A DNA stretch of 64,000 bases from Nocardia puris (GCF_003315035.1 NZ_QNRE01000001.1:531224-595223), one strand, 5' to 3'. Numbered from the stretch's first letter, positions 1-10,500 are shown. The notes: generated by a model from the sequence alone, not told the origin. Numbers and translations are program-made.

Positions 1-2
1 GG

Positions 3-71
3 TTCGCGACCGCGCGCCCCGCTCCCATCCACCTGCGCCGCCGCGTGCGCCGCCTGTTCGGTGCGGCGTAA
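3..71 (+). CDS. C-terminal end of an upstream gene (partial)
   Basis: The frame beginning at base 3 stays open to a TAA at 69-71 and encodes a basic tail ending LRRRVRRLFGAA. An arginine-rich tail just before a stop, followed by a gap and a convergent gene, is what the end of a plus-strand gene cut by the window edge would look like. The family cannot be told from 22 residues, and a chance open frame is possible. Bases 72-210, up to the convergent ligase gene, show no recognisable gene or clean terminator. Confidence 0.35.
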   Translation, partial: FATARPAPIHLRRRVRRLFGAA

Positions 72-210
72 GGCGCGTATCGCCTTCCTAGCCGCGCGCA
101 GATCGCCGTTCGGCAATGCAGACGGCACGCCGATGCCGCGGTAGCCCGCCCGACGACGCGGCTCCGAGAACAGAGGAGAAGGCGACCGCGGCCGCGAAAA
201 CGGGTCGGAG

Positions 211-1839
211 CTAGGGCTGTTCGCGCAGGACGCGGACGAGGACCTTGCCGGTCGGGTTGCGGGGCAACGCCTCGGCGAACCGCACGTCGCGGGGCACTTT
301 GAAGCGGGCCAGGTGGCTGCGGACGTGGTCGCGCACGTCGTCGGCGGTGAGCGAGTGGCCGGGGCGGACGACCACCACGGCGCGCAGGCGCTGGCCGTGG
401 CGCTCGTCGTCCACCCCGAACGCGCAGACCTCCTCGATCGCCGGGTGGGCGGCGAGCAGTTCCTCCACCTCGCCCGGGAAGACGTTCTCGCCACCGGAGA
501 CGATCATGTCGTCCTCGCGGCCTTCGACGAAAAGCCTGCCCGCGCTGTCGAAATGGCCGAGGTCGCCGGTGGCGATCAGACGGCCGAGGCGGGTCTTGTC
601 GCCGCCGCCGGTGTAGCCGTCGAACCGGAAGTCGTTGCCCACGAAGATGCGTCCGGTGCGGCCACGCGGCAGCTCCCGGTCGTGGTCGTCGAAGATCTTC
701 ACGGTGGCGCTCGGCACCGGCCTGCCGACGCAGCCCGGCTCGACGGCCAGATCGGCGGGAGTGGCGATGGTCGCGTAGGCGACCTCGGTGGAGCCGTACA
801 GATTGTGCACCACGGGCCCGAACGCCTCGGTGACCCGCACGCACAGTTCCGCGCCGAGCTGTGAACCCGCGACGACGATGATGCGCAACCGCGAGAAGTC
901 CAGTCCCGCACGCGCTTGCGGTCCGAGGTCCACGATGCGCCGCAGCATCGCGGGCACCGCCACCAGCGCCGTCGCGCGATGGGTGTGCAGGCTCCGCAGC
1001 ACCTCGGCCGGGTCGAACCGGCGTCGCACCACCAGCGTCGACCCGAAGCCCAGCGCCATGATGGCGTGCGCGAAGCCGAGCGTGTGGAACAGCGGCGCCG
1101 GGCATTCGGTGACTTCGCGGGCGCGGAACGGGATGCGGCTCAGGATCGCGCCGAGCGGGGCGAGGGAGAGCGGTTCACGCCGGGCGGCGCCCTTGGGCGT
1201 GCCGGTGGTACCGCTGGTGAGCAGCACGATCTTCGCGGTGGTGGCCGGGCGGCGCGGCGGGGTGCGCGCACCGGCCGCGATGAGGTTGTCGAGGGAGTCG
1301 ACGGCGGGCGCGTCGGTCCAGGCGCGGAAGCGGCCGCGCCGGGTGCGCAGGTCGCCGAGGATGCCGGTGTACTCGTCGTCGTGGACCAGCAGGTCGGCGC
1401 CTTCGCGTTCGGCCACCTCGCGCAGTTGCGGTCCGGCGAAATCGGTGTTGAGCAGGATGACGCGCGCACCGCATTTGGCGGCGGCGAACAGGGCGTAGTG
1501 GAAGCCGCGGTGGTTGCGGGCCAGGATCGCGACGCCTTCGCCGTCGCGCAGGCCGCGCGCTCGCCAGGCATTGGCCAGGGCGCTGCTGCGCTCGTCGAGT
1601 TCGCGGAAGGTGACCGCGCCCCGCTCGTCGATCAGCGCCGCGCGGTCGCGGTAGCGCAGCGCGGCGAAAGTGACCAGTCCGCCGAGCGTGCCGAAGCGCG
1701 CCACGGCGGCGCCCATGTGCACCAACCGATCCGGCCGTTCCGGCGTGACCAGCCCGGCGCGCACCGCGAGGCTCGCGTAGTAGGTCTCGTCGGCGATCCG
1801 CCGCGCCGCGCCGGTCGCGATCGCGCTCACCCGCTTCAT
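211..1839 (-). CDS. AMP-binding acyl-CoA ligase (FadD-type)
   Basis: A 542-residue adenylate-forming ligase. It should activate a carboxylic acid, probably a fatty acid, to acyl-AMP and then acyl-CoA in the cytoplasm. Visible motifs are the phosphate loop LTSGTTGTPKG near residue 205, the adenine-binding LYGSTE near 345, the hinge region with IATGDLGHFD, and the C-terminal catalytic lysine in PRNPTGKVL about ten residues from the end. Length and motif order are normal for an intact FadD protein. The extra N-terminal stretch of about 50 residues before the first core motif resembles the FadD2/FadD12 group of mycobacteria. It starts at ATG 1837-1839 and stands alone, divergent from the GNAT gene. 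The substrate cannot be read from sequence. Confidence 0.88.
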   Translation of the reverse strand: MKRVSAIATGAARRIADETYYASLAVRAGLVTPERPDRLVHMGAAVARFGTLGGLVTFAALRYRDRAALIDERGAVTFRELDERSSALANAWRARGLRDGEGVAILARNHRGFHYALFAAAKCGARVILLNTDFAGPQLREVAEREGADLLVHDDEYTGILGDLRTRRGRFRAWTDAPAVDSLDNLIAAGARTPPRRPATTAKIVLLTSGTTGTPKGAARREPLSLAPLGAILSRIPFRAREVTECPAPLFHTLGFAHAIMALGFGSTLVVRRRFDPAEVLRSLHTHRATALVAVPAMLRRIVDLGPQARAGLDFSRLRIIVVAGSQLGAELCVRVTEAFGPVVHNLYGSTEVAYATIATPADLAVEPGCVGRPVPSATVKIFDDHDRELPRGRTGRIFVGNDFRFDGYTGGGDKTRLGRLIATGDLGHFDSAGRLFVEGREDDMIVSGGENVFPGEVEELLAAHPAIEEVCAFGVDDERHGQRLRAVVVVRPGHSLTADDVRDHVRSHLARFKVPRDVRFAEALPRNPTGKVLVRVLREQP

Positions 1840-1922
1840 GTCACACCACCACCCGGAAGTCAGCTATCCCACAGTAGGTGCCGCGCCTCGCGCCGTCGAG
1901 AATCCCGGGTCAAGATTGGTTC

Positions 1923-2390
1923 ATGTCCCAGCAGCCGCGCATCGGCGTCGACGACCTCACCGGCCCCGACATCCTCGCGTTGCTCACGGCGCACCTGGCC
2001 GAGATGCGCGCGCACTCCCCCGCCGACAGCATGCACGCGCTCGACCCCGGCGCCCTGCGCGCGCCCGGCGTCACCGTGTGGAGCATGCGCGACGCCACCG
2101 TCCTCCTCGGGTGCGGCGCGCTGAAGGAACTCGACGCCGAGCACGGAGAGATCAAATCCATGCGCACCGCACCGGGACACACCGGCCGCGGTGTGGGGGC
2201 TGCGCTGCTCGCTCACATAATCAACGTCGCACAAGACCGTGGCTATCGGCGGCTGAGCCTGGAGACCGGCGCGGCACCGTATTACGCACCCGCCCAACGC
2301 CTTTACGAGCGGCACGGATTCGTGCGCTGCCCACCGTTCGGGGAGTACATCGAGGACACGCACAGCATGTTCTTCACCCTGGCCCTGTAG
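1923..2390 (+). CDS. GNAT-family N-acetyltransferase
   Basis: A 155-residue acetyltransferase. The acetyl-CoA pyrophosphate-binding motif is seen as GHTGRGVGAALLAHI around residues 82-97, followed by the usual beta5/alpha4 pattern (YRRLSLETG, then APAQRLYERHGFV). The tail FGEYIEDTHSMFFTLAL resembles YhbS/ElaA-like proteins that acetylate small amines. ATG 1923 is preferred over an in-frame upstream start at 1878, because homologous folds begin just before the IGVDDL strand and the extra 15 residues look like untranslated leader. It is monocistronic and divergent from the ligase gene. The substrate is unknown. Confidence 0.8.
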   Translation: MSQQPRIGVDDLTGPDILALLTAHLAEMRAHSPADSMHALDPGALRAPGVTVWSMRDATVLLGCGALKELDAEHGEIKSMRTAPGHTGRGVGAALLAHIINVAQDRGYRRLSLETGAAPYYAPAQRLYERHGFVRCPPFGEYIEDTHSMFFTLAL

Positions 2391-2558
2391 GCAGCTGACC
2401 TTGCCTTTGCGCACTGGAACGCGAAACGGCCTCCGTCGCATCGGTGCACGGGCACAGTGACCATGGAGGCGCTCGGACCCGTCGCGGGTCACACTGGCGA
2501 GCGAAACCCTCTCCACCACAGCGGTTCCGGGGCCGGCCTCCGCCGCCACCGCGACCAC

Positions 2559-4382
2559 TCACCGCATCCGGAAGACCGGACCGCGCGGCCGGAACGGCAG
2601 GGTCGCGCCCGCCGGGATGAGGAAGGCGTGTTCGCGGCGGATACGCAGGACGTCGCAGGCGCCGTCGGTGATGACCAGGATCGGGCCGTCGGGCGGGAAG
2701 TCGTCGGCGCGTTCGAGCAGGCGGATGCCCGGTTGCAGCACGGTGCCGCCGCGCCCGCGCACCCGCACGCCGCGCGCGATCTCTTCGACCGGCAGGTAGC
2801 CGGCGTCGTGGGCGGCGGCGTCGCAGTAGACGACCCGGGCGCGCGACACGTCCCGTGCCAGCGCGTAGGAAGCGATGGCGCCCAACCCTTTACCGAGCAG
2901 CTTCACATCCATCGACCCGGACGTGTCGAGGACGACGCCGAACGTGGGCATCCGCACCTGATCCTCCGGGCGCACCCAGGCCGGGCGCGGGATGTCGGGC
3001 GTGGATGCCTGGCGCCGGGAGGCGCGGGCGTAGCTGCGGCGGCGTTCGACGGCCGGGACGTACTCGTCGAACCAGCGCGCGAGTTGCGCGTCCCACGGCA
3101 GCGGCGGCTGGTCCAGCGCCCGGATCGCCTGTTCCAGCCCGGCGGGGACGTCGCCGCGCCCACTGTTGAGGTGGTAGGCCAGCCCGGTGACGAGCGCGTT
3201 GCGGTAGTACTCGTCGAGGTCCACGTAGCGTCCGGCGCTGCCGGGATGCGCCGGCGGCTCGCCGAGCACGTCGCCCAGACCGCGTCCGCGCAGGGTGCGC
3301 AGTTTGCGCTGGCGCCGCAGGTCGGTGGCGAGCCGGTCGTAGATCTCCTCGGCGGAACACCCTTTCAGCTCGGGGTCGTAGAGCAGGCCCTCGGGCATCT
3401 CCCCCACCGCCATCTCGACCAGCCAGCCGTTCACCACGTAGTCGCAGGCCACGTTGAACAGGTAGTGGTCGCGCCAGCCCGCGCGCTCGCCGTGGCGCAG
3501 CGCGGCGTGCAGCATCTCGTGCGCGAGGACGAAACGCCACTCGTCGGTCGTCAGCCCGGCCAGCGGGTTGACGTAGATCTCGGCCGCTTCGGCGTTCACG
3601 GCGGCGATCGAGATGTCCCAGCCGCGTGCGAGATCCGCGTCGGCCACCACCGTCATCCCCGCGGCCAGCGCGCCGAGCAGCGGATACGAGGACACGAACC
3701 AGCCCAGCGCCAGGTCCCACGGCTGCTTGTTCCGCAGTCCGTCGACGGTGTGCACACCACCGGCGAGGGCGAGCGCGTCGCGGGCGGCCGCGGCCAGACC
3801 GGTGGCGAACGCGCCCTGGTGGTCGGCGCGGGCCGCTGCCCCGGCGCCACTGATGAAGAAATCGGGGGTCTCCGGCCGCTCGTAGGCTGCGGGAACCGCG
3901 GTGTCGCCCCACCGCAGCGCCGTCGCGTGTTCGTCCGAGATCGGGGGCGCGGCCGGGAAGTCGAGCGGGCGGGCGCCGATCTTCATGGTGGCCAGGTACT
4001 GATCGACCACCGCGCAACAGGCGGCGCGATAGGCCGGATGTGGCTCCCACAGATCGCGCCTTCGCGCCGAGCCGTCGGGCTCGGGGCCGAGATTGCGTCG
4101 GTCGGCGATGCGCGGATCGAGGTGCCCGAACCCCGCGTGCAGCAGGCAGTGCGCGAACGCCCACGCCCATTCCGCCGCGGTGGCACGACGTTTCGGGTGG
4201 AAGCCGACGGCGCCGCCGGAGATCTGCGCCCATACCTCGCGCGGCGTGTGCTCATCGAGCGCGTAGAAGTGGCCCGCCAGGTATCCCAGCGCGCGGTGTC
4301 CGCGCGCGATCTGCCAGCCGTCCTCCACGGCCTTGCGCCACGGGTCGACGGATTCCTTGCGCTTGCGTCGCGAACCCGCCAT
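2559..4382 (-). CDS. VWA-like / DUF2201 putative metallopeptidase domain protein
   Basis: A 607-residue protein with two parts. The N-terminal DUF2201-type part contains a zincin-like motif, LAHEMLHAALRHG (HExxH near residue 288, with a third His four residues on). The C-terminal part is a von Willebrand A-like domain with the metal-site motif DTSGSM near residue 486. Proteins of this build are nearly always encoded beside a MoxR AAA ATPase. The ATPase stop lies here just one base upstream of this start (TGA-G-ATG), so the two are surely co-translated. By family analogy the pair may act as a chaperone for metal insertion or complex assembly. No client is obvious nearby, and peptidase activity is not shown. 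Confidence 0.82.
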   Translation of the reverse strand: MAGSRRKRKESVDPWRKAVEDGWQIARGHRALGYLAGHFYALDEHTPREVWAQISGGAVGFHPKRRATAAEWAWAFAHCLLHAGFGHLDPRIADRRNLGPEPDGSARRRDLWEPHPAYRAACCAVVDQYLATMKIGARPLDFPAAPPISDEHATALRWGDTAVPAAYERPETPDFFISGAGAAARADHQGAFATGLAAAARDALALAGGVHTVDGLRNKQPWDLALGWFVSSYPLLGALAAGMTVVADADLARGWDISIAAVNAEAAEIYVNPLAGLTTDEWRFVLAHEMLHAALRHGERAGWRDHYLFNVACDYVVNGWLVEMAVGEMPEGLLYDPELKGCSAEEIYDRLATDLRRQRKLRTLRGRGLGDVLGEPPAHPGSAGRYVDLDEYYRNALVTGLAYHLNSGRGDVPAGLEQAIRALDQPPLPWDAQLARWFDEYVPAVERRRSYARASRRQASTPDIPRPAWVRPEDQVRMPTFGVVLDTSGSMDVKLLGKGLGAIASYALARDVSRARVVYCDAAAHDAGYLPVEEIARGVRVRGRGGTVLQPGIRLLERADDFPPDGPILVITDGACDVLRIRREHAFLIPAGATLPFRPRGPVFRMR

Positions 4383-4383
4383 C

Positions 4384-5442
4384 TCAGCGCCGCGCGGCCA
4401 GTCGGGGCAGATCGCGCGAGACCTCCACGAGGAACCACGCGGGCAGCACCGGCGCGCCGTCCTCGTCGGAGGCGATCACCAATTGCGCGCACTCGACCGA
4501 GATCTCGGCGAGCTCGACCAGCATCGCCTTGGCGCGCAACACGAATCGGCTCACCGTGGGCGAAACCTGGGCGCGCGCACCGGGCAACTCCTTGATCAGC
4601 CGGGCGCGGAAGGTCTCGGAGAGGAAGTAGAGCAGATCGCGGTCGGCGGGCTCGCGCGGCCAATCCGCCTCGCCCTTCAGCACGGCGTCGAGGTCGTAGG
4701 CGTGCCGGATGGTCTTCACGAACGCGCGGAACGCCGAGGCGTGCCCCGCGGTGAGGGTGCCCGCCGCCAGCACTTCCAGGGTTTCCGCGCCGACGTCCTC
4801 GCCGCAGGAGTGCAGGGCGTCGGAGAGCATGTGCCAGCCGCGCGGGGTGGAGAACGGCGCCTCGGTCTTCGGCGTCGGCGACCACAGGTGGTCGGGGCGC
4901 TGGGTCAGGTAGCGCACGATCCACGGGTGGATGTCGTGGTGCGCGGCCCATTTCAGCCAGTCGTCCACATCGGCGCGCAGGTGGAGGTGCACCATGCGGT
5001 TGACCAGCGCCGAGGCCATCGGGCGTGCGAGCGCGTTGTCGGTGGCGCGGTTGCCCGCGCCGATGACGACCGAGCCCGCGGGCAGTTCATAGGTGCCGAT
5101 GCGACGGTCCAGGATCAGCGAGTAGAACGACTTCTGCACCTCCGGGGAGGCGGCGTTCAGCTCGTCCAGGAACAGGCAGTACGGCTCCGGGCGGGCGATG
5201 ATCTCGGGCGGCGCGAACCGGCTGCGGTCGCCGACGATCTGCGGCACCCCGATCAGATCCTCGGGCGCCAGCTGGGTGCCGAGCAGCGTCACGCACTCCA
5301 GTCCGAGCGATTCGGCGAACGTGCGCACCAGCGAGCTCTTGCCGATACCCGGTGCGCCCCACAGGAATACCGGCCGGACGACGGCGACGTGCAGCAACAG
5401 CTCCGGCAGCTGATCCGGAGTGACCGTGACGGCCGCCTCCAT
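4384..5442 (-). CDS. MoxR-type AAA+ ATPase
   Basis: A 352-residue AAA+ ATPase. Walker A GAPGIGKSS lies near residues 29-37, Walker B CLFLDELNAA near 88-97, sensor-1 VVIGAGNRATDN near 122-133, and an arginine-finger region around LVNRMVHLHL. MoxR ATPases work as hexameric chaperones with VWA-domain partners. The partner here is the DUF2201/VWA protein encoded one base downstream. Residues after about 200 form a long helical C-terminal region seen in this subgroup. It starts at ATG 5440-5442, 84 bp downstream of the aminotransferase stop, with an intervening hairpin, so it is probably transcribed separately from that gene. Confidence 0.88.
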   Translation of the reverse strand: MEAAVTVTPDQLPELLLHVAVVRPVFLWGAPGIGKSSLVRTFAESLGLECVTLLGTQLAPEDLIGVPQIVGDRSRFAPPEIIARPEPYCLFLDELNAASPEVQKSFYSLILDRRIGTYELPAGSVVIGAGNRATDNALARPMASALVNRMVHLHLRADVDDWLKWAAHHDIHPWIVRYLTQRPDHLWSPTPKTEAPFSTPRGWHMLSDALHSCGEDVGAETLEVLAAGTLTAGHASAFRAFVKTIRHAYDLDAVLKGEADWPREPADRDLLYFLSETFRARLIKELPGARAQVSPTVSRFVLRAKAMLVELAEISVECAQLVIASDEDGAPVLPAWFLVEVSRDLPRLAARR

Positions 5443-5487
5443 ACCTTTCCCTCCCCGCGACGACGAATGCGAACAGGAAAAGGTAGC

Positions 5488-5507
5488 GCCGGGCGGGCAC
5501 GCCCGGC
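5488..5507 (-). terminator. Hairpin after the aminotransferase gene
   Basis: A perfect 8-bp inverted repeat, GCCGGGCG and CGCCCGGC around a 4-base loop, starts about 20 bases past the aminotransferase stop codon. No T-run follows on the minus strand, which is common for terminators in high-GC actinobacteria. It could separate the aminotransferase transcript from moxR. Confidence 0.45.
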
Positions 5508-5526
5508 CAGTGAATTTCGGGTGCGG

Positions 5527-6750
5527 TCAGCCGAGCGCGCGCGTGAATGCGGCGACGAGTTCGTCCACCTGCTCGTCGGTGATCACGAACGACGGCGAGA
5601 TCTGCAAGGCGCCCTGCCCGGCGGCACGGCTCGAAACCCCTTGGGCCCGCAGGTCTTTCACGAATCCGAGCGCTTCGGACGGATCGGCCAGCTGCACGGC
5701 CGCCACCGCGCCGAACCCGCTGCGCACCTCCGACACGCGCGGGTGCGCGGCCAGCGGGGCGAGCTTCTCGTGCAGCGTGCCCTCCAGCCGGGCGGAGGCG
5801 GCGAGCAGGTTCTCGCGCTCGAGGATGTCGAGGTTCGCCATGGCCGCGGCGGCGGCCGCCGCGTGCCCGCCGTAGGTGTAGCCGTGCCGCCACCACACCC
5901 CGCCGGCGAAGAACGGCTCGGCCAGGTGCGGCGCGGCGAAGACCGCGCCCATCGGCAGGTAGCCGCTGGTGAGGCCCTTCGCGGTGGTCATGATGTCGGG
6001 CTGGAGGTCGAAGCGGGAGGAGGCGAACCAGCTGCCGCCGATGCGGCCGAACCCGGTCACCACCTCGTCGACGACGAACAGGATGTCGTGCTCGCGGCAC
6101 AGCTCGCGCACCTCGGCGAGATAGCCCTGCGGCGGCGGGTACACCCCGCCCGCACCGATGACCGGTTCGCAGAAGAACGCGGCGACGCGGTCGGCGCCCA
6201 CCTCCTCGATCAGGCTCAGCAGGCCCTTCGGGTCGTCCCAGGCGACGGTGCGCGCATCGGGCACGAACTCGCCGTACCCCTCGCGGTTCACCGGGATACC
6301 GGCGAGCGCCGTGCCGCCGATGTGCATGCCGTGATAGGCGCGTTCGCGGCCCACCACCAGCGTCTTCTCCGGTTTGCCCCGCACGTGCCAGTAGCGGCGG
6401 GCCAGCTTGGCGGCGGTGTCGATCGCGTCCGAACCGCCCGAGGTGAACAGGATCTTGCTGCCGGGCACCGGCGCGATCGCCGCGAGCCGCTCGGCCAGCT
6501 CCCGCGTGACGGGCGCGGCGAGATCGCCGAAGTTGGAATAGTGCGCGAGCGTGCGCATCTGGGCGGCGGCCGCCTCCGCGATCTCCGCGCGACCGTGCCC
6601 CACGTTGGCGAACCACAGCCCGGCGGTGGCGTCGAGGTAGCGGGTGCCCGCCTCGTCGTAGATGTAGGCGCCCTCCCCGCGCGCCACCACGAACGCGCCG
6701 TCCCGCTCGACGGCACCCATATCGGCGAACCCATGCCACAACGCACTCAT
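5527..6750 (-). CDS. Class III PLP-dependent aminotransferase
   Basis: A 407-residue class III (omega/ornithine-type) transaminase. The PLP lysine lies in TTAKGLTSGY near residue 257, the cofactor-binding Asp in FVVDEVVTGFGR, and SGGSDAIDTAAKLAR marks the PLP-phosphate cup. It should transfer an amino group between an amine or omega-amino acid and a keto acid. The substrate group (beta-alanine/pyruvate, putrescine or taurine type) cannot be fixed. ATG 6750 is chosen because AAAGGTGG sits just upstream, while the in-frame GTG at 6759 lies inside that ribosome-binding region. It is about 45 bp from the downstream end of the Pr6Pr gene, on the same strand. Confidence 0.85.
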   Translation of the reverse strand: MSALWHGFADMGAVERDGAFVVARGEGAYIYDEAGTRYLDATAGLWFANVGHGRAEIAEAAAAQMRTLAHYSNFGDLAAPVTRELAERLAAIAPVPGSKILFTSGGSDAIDTAAKLARRYWHVRGKPEKTLVVGRERAYHGMHIGGTALAGIPVNREGYGEFVPDARTVAWDDPKGLLSLIEEVGADRVAAFFCEPVIGAGGVYPPPQGYLAEVRELCREHDILFVVDEVVTGFGRIGGSWFASSRFDLQPDIMTTAKGLTSGYLPMGAVFAAPHLAEPFFAGGVWWRHGYTYGGHAAAAAAAMANLDILERENLLAASARLEGTLHEKLAPLAAHPRVSEVRSGFGAVAAVQLADPSEALGFVKDLRAQGVSSRAAGQGALQISPSFVITDEQVDELVAAFTRALG

Positions 6751-6796
6751 GTCCACCACCTTTACCGCACCGCGCCGCCGCCCGCCCGGCCGGGGC

Positions 6797-7432
6797 CTAT
6801 GGGGCCGGACTCCGTTCCCGCCACCGCCGGGCGAGATTCCCCACCGCCGCCACCGCCACGGCCAGCAGCGCGAACACCCCGGTCAGTACGATCAGCCCGA
6901 TGGTGAGCGACACATAACCTTGTTCGCGAGGATCGATGAACGGGTACGGGTACCAGTCCACGATCGGGCCGCGAATGAGGGTGTAGGCGCCGTAGACGAC
7001 GGGATAGATCAGCCAGCCACCGATCAGTTTGCCGGTGATCGCCAGGGCGGCGGGGGCCGCGAGCCAGTCGAGCACCAGCACGATCGGGAGCACGCGGTGC
7101 AGGATGTCGTTGATCCACTTGTCGGTGAGCATCACGTCGATATCGGCCAGCAGCACCGCGTACACGACGCCGGTGATCATCAGGTAGAGCGTGGCCGCGC
7201 CGCGGATCACCTGCCAGCGTTGCGCGAGCGGATCGCGCAGGCCGCCGATCAACAGCACCACGACGCCCACGACGTTGGACTGGATGGTGAAGTAGCTGAA
7301 GTAGTTCGCCGTCGAGAAGGTCTCGACGTCCAGGTTGCGCACCGGAATCCACACCAGCGCCACGACACCGAGTACACCGAAGGCAACCCGGAGCCCCCTG
7401 ATCCACCACGCCGTGCCCGAGCCCGCGTTCAT
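6797..7432 (-). CDS. Pr6Pr-family integral membrane protein
   Basis: A 211-residue membrane protein with about six hydrophobic helices, for example VAFGVLGVVALVWIP, VVGVVVLLIGGL, and two C-terminal ones including IGLIVLTGVFALLAVAV. Conserved-looking family features include NYFSYFTIQSN after the first helix, DKWINDILHRVLPI in the middle, and the GPIVDWYPYPFIDP loop before the last helices, which together identify the Pr6Pr (FAR-17a/AIG1-like) family. The start at ATG 7430-7432 begins with MNAGSGTAWW. The frame stays open upstream, but the upstream part is arginine-rich and lacks the family pattern. It is divergent from hrpA. Function is unknown; eukaryotic AIG1 relatives hydrolyse fatty-acid esters of hydroxy fatty acids, but that cannot be assumed here. 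Confidence 0.75.
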   Translation of the reverse strand: MNAGSGTAWWIRGLRVAFGVLGVVALVWIPVRNLDVETFSTANYFSYFTIQSNVVGVVVLLIGGLRDPLAQRWQVIRGAATLYLMITGVVYAVLLADIDVMLTDKWINDILHRVLPIVLVLDWLAAPAALAITGKLIGGWLIYPVVYGAYTLIRGPIVDWYPYPFIDPREQGYVSLTIGLIVLTGVFALLAVAVAAVGNLARRWRERSPAP

Positions 7433-7571
7433 GGGGCGATCCTCGCACACGCGGGGCCGATCGCCCCGCCGAATCACCGGCACCGGCACACGGGTGGCAA
7501 TCTCCGCGCGGGCGGGTGTCGCCGCCGTCACGACGGGCGGTCGGGCCCGGCCCGGTAGGCTGGACGGCGCG

Positions 7572-10500
7572 ATGACCAGGACAGCTGACACCGGAGCGCG
7601 CGAGCTCCGCACCCGCCTGGCGAATCTCTCCCTCCGCGACGAGCACCGGCTGCGCCGTCGGCTGGACCGGGCCCGCGGCGCGGAATTGGAGCAGATCGCC
7701 GCCGAGATCGACGCCGCCGAACTGCGGGTCGAAGCACGCCGCGCGGCGGTGCCGCGCATTCGCTACCCCGAGCAGCTGCCCGTCACCACGCGCCGCGCCG
7801 ATATCGCGAAGGCCATCGCCGAGCACCAGGTGGTGATCGTCGCGGGCGAGACGGGGTCGGGCAAGACCACCCAGATCCCGAAGATCTGCCTGGAACTGGG
7901 CCGCGGCATCCGCGGCGCCATCGGCCACACCCAGCCGCGCAGGCTGGCTGCGCGCACGGTCGCCGAACGCATCGCCGAGGAGCTGGGCACCGAACTGGGC
8001 GACGTGGTGGGCTACACGGTGCGCTTCACCGACCACGCCTCCGAGCGCACCCTGGTCAAACTCATGACCGACGGCATCCTGCTCGCCGAGATCCAGCGCG
8101 ACCGGCTGCTGCGCCGCTACGACACGATCATCATCGACGAGGCGCACGAGCGCAGCCTCAATATCGACTTCCTGCTCGGCTACCTGAAACAGCTGCTGCC
8201 GCGCAGGCCCGACCTGAAGGTGATCATCACCTCGGCGACCATCGACCCGGAGCTGTTCGCCCGGCACTTCGCCGACGAGAAGGGCACGCCCGCACCGATT
8301 GTCGAGGTCTCCGGGCGGTCCTATCCGGTCGAGATCCGGTACCGGCCGCTCTCGCTGGAGCTGCCCGCGGCCGACGAGGACGACGAGGACACCCGGGTGG
8401 TGGACCGCGACCCGACCGACGCCATCGGCGACGCGGTGCGCGAACTGTTCGCCGAGGGCGACGGCGACGTGCTGGTCTTCCTCTCGGGGGAACGCGAGAT
8501 CCGCGACACCGCCGACGCCCTGCGCGATCTGAAGCTGCCGCGCACCGAGATCCTGCCGCTCTACGCCCGGCTCTCGGCGGCCGAACAGCACCGGGTGTTC
8601 GCCCCGCACACCGGCCGGCGCGTGGTGCTGGCCACCAACGTGGCCGAGACCTCACTCACCGTGCCGGGCATCCGCTATGTCGTGGATCCGGGCACCGCCC
8701 GCATCTCGCGCTATTCGATGCGCACGAAGGTGCAGCGGCTGCCGATCGAACCGGTCTCGCAGGCCTCGGCGCGGCAGCGCTCCGGCCGCTGCGGCCGCGT
8801 CGCCGACGGCATCGCGATCCGCCTCTACGCCGAGGACGATTTCGAGTCGCGGCCCGCGTTCACCGAACCGGAGATCCTGCGCACCAACCTCGCCGCCGTC
8901 ATCCTCCAGATGACCGCGCTCGGGCTCGGCGATATCGAGAGCTTCCCGTTCGTGGAGGCCCCCGACGGTCGCGCCATCCGCGACGGCATCGCCCTGCTCG
9001 AGGAGCTGGGCGCGCTGGCGCGCGGCGAAGCCGAGCTCACGCTCACGCCGGTGGGCCGCGATATGGCGCAGCTGCCCGTCGATCCGCGCATGGCGCGGAT
9101 GCTGGTGCAGGCGCATCGCGACGGCTGCCTGGCCGACGTGCTGGTGATCGTGGCGGCGCTGTCCATCCAGGATGTGCGCGAGCGCCCGGCCGAGCATCAG
9201 CAGGCCGCGGATGAGAAGCACGCCAGGTTCACCGTGGAGGGCTCGGACTTCCTGGCCTACCTACGGCTGTGGGACTACCTGACCGAACAGCGGAAGTCGC
9301 TGTCGTCCAATCAGTTCCGGCGCATGTGCCGCGACGAGTTCCTGCACTACCTGCGGATCAGGGAGTGGCAGGATCTGCACGGGCAGCTGCGGACCATCAC
9401 CAAGGGACTGGGCTGGTCGGCCGAAAGCAGCCGGACGGCGAGGGATTCCGGTCGCCGATCGGATTCCGAAACCACCTCGGCGGCAACAGAATCTGTGCCT
9501 GCGGCGGCCGGCTCCGGCCGTGCGGCGCGAGGCGCCGGGCGCGGCAAACCCGCCGTGTCCGACGGTCTCCCCTGGGACTCGACGGCGATCCACCAATCCC
9601 TCCTGGCGGGCATGCTGTCCCATATCGGTGTGCGCGAGGCCGAATCGCGGGAGTTCCTCGGCGCGCGCAACGCCAAGTTCATGATCTTCCCCGGCTCGTC
9701 GCTGGCGAAGAAGCCGCCGCGGTGGGTGATGGCGGCGGAGTTGGTCGAGACCTCCCGGCTGTGGGGGCGGATGGCGGCCAAGGTGGAACCGGAGTGGGCC
9801 GAACGGCTCGCGGGCGATCTGGTGAAACGCACCTACTCCGAACCGCATTGGTCCAGCAAACGCGGCGCCGCCCGCGCCTACGAGCGGGTCACGCTCTACG
9901 GGGTGCCGCTGGTGACGGGGCGTCCGGTGGACTACGGGCGCATCGATCCCGAACTGTCGCGCGAACTGTTCCTGCGGCACGCGCTGGTGCAGGGCGAATG
10001 GCAGACCCGCCACGAGTTCTTCCATCGCAACCGCGCGCTGCTCGAGGACGTCGCCGATCTCGAACACCGGGCGCGCCGCCGCGACATCCTCGTCGACGAC
10101 GAGGTGCTGTTCGAGTTCTACGACAAGCGCGTCCCCGCCGACGTGGTGTCGGCGCGGCATTTCGACACCTGGTGGCGCACGGCGCGACGCAAAGATCCCG
10201 CGCTGCTGGACTTCACGAAATCCACGGTGGTGAACGAGAAGGCCGCCGCGCTGGACCCGACCGCGTTCCCCGACGCCTGGCGCCAGGGCGAACTCAGCTT
10301 CCCGCTGACCTACCAGTTCGAGCCCGGTCAGGAGGACGACGGCGTCACCGTCCGCATCCCGGTGGAGCAGCTCGCGCACGTGCGGGCCGTCGGCTTCGAC
10401 TGGCTGGTGCCCGGTATGCGGGAGGAGCTGGCCGCCGCGCTCATCAAGACGTTGCCGAAGACCTTGCGGCGCACCGTGGTTCCCGCGCCCGACTTCGCCG

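Noticed and set aside
4333..6906. Very long plus-strand open frame opposite moxR and the aminotransferase
   Set aside because: It is an antisense shadow caused by high GC at third positions; it has no domain pattern, while the minus-strand genes have clear motifs.
7335..7571. In-frame extension of hrpA upstream of ATG 7572
   Set aside because: It overlaps the divergent Pr6Pr gene, has no helicase similarity and no ribosome site.
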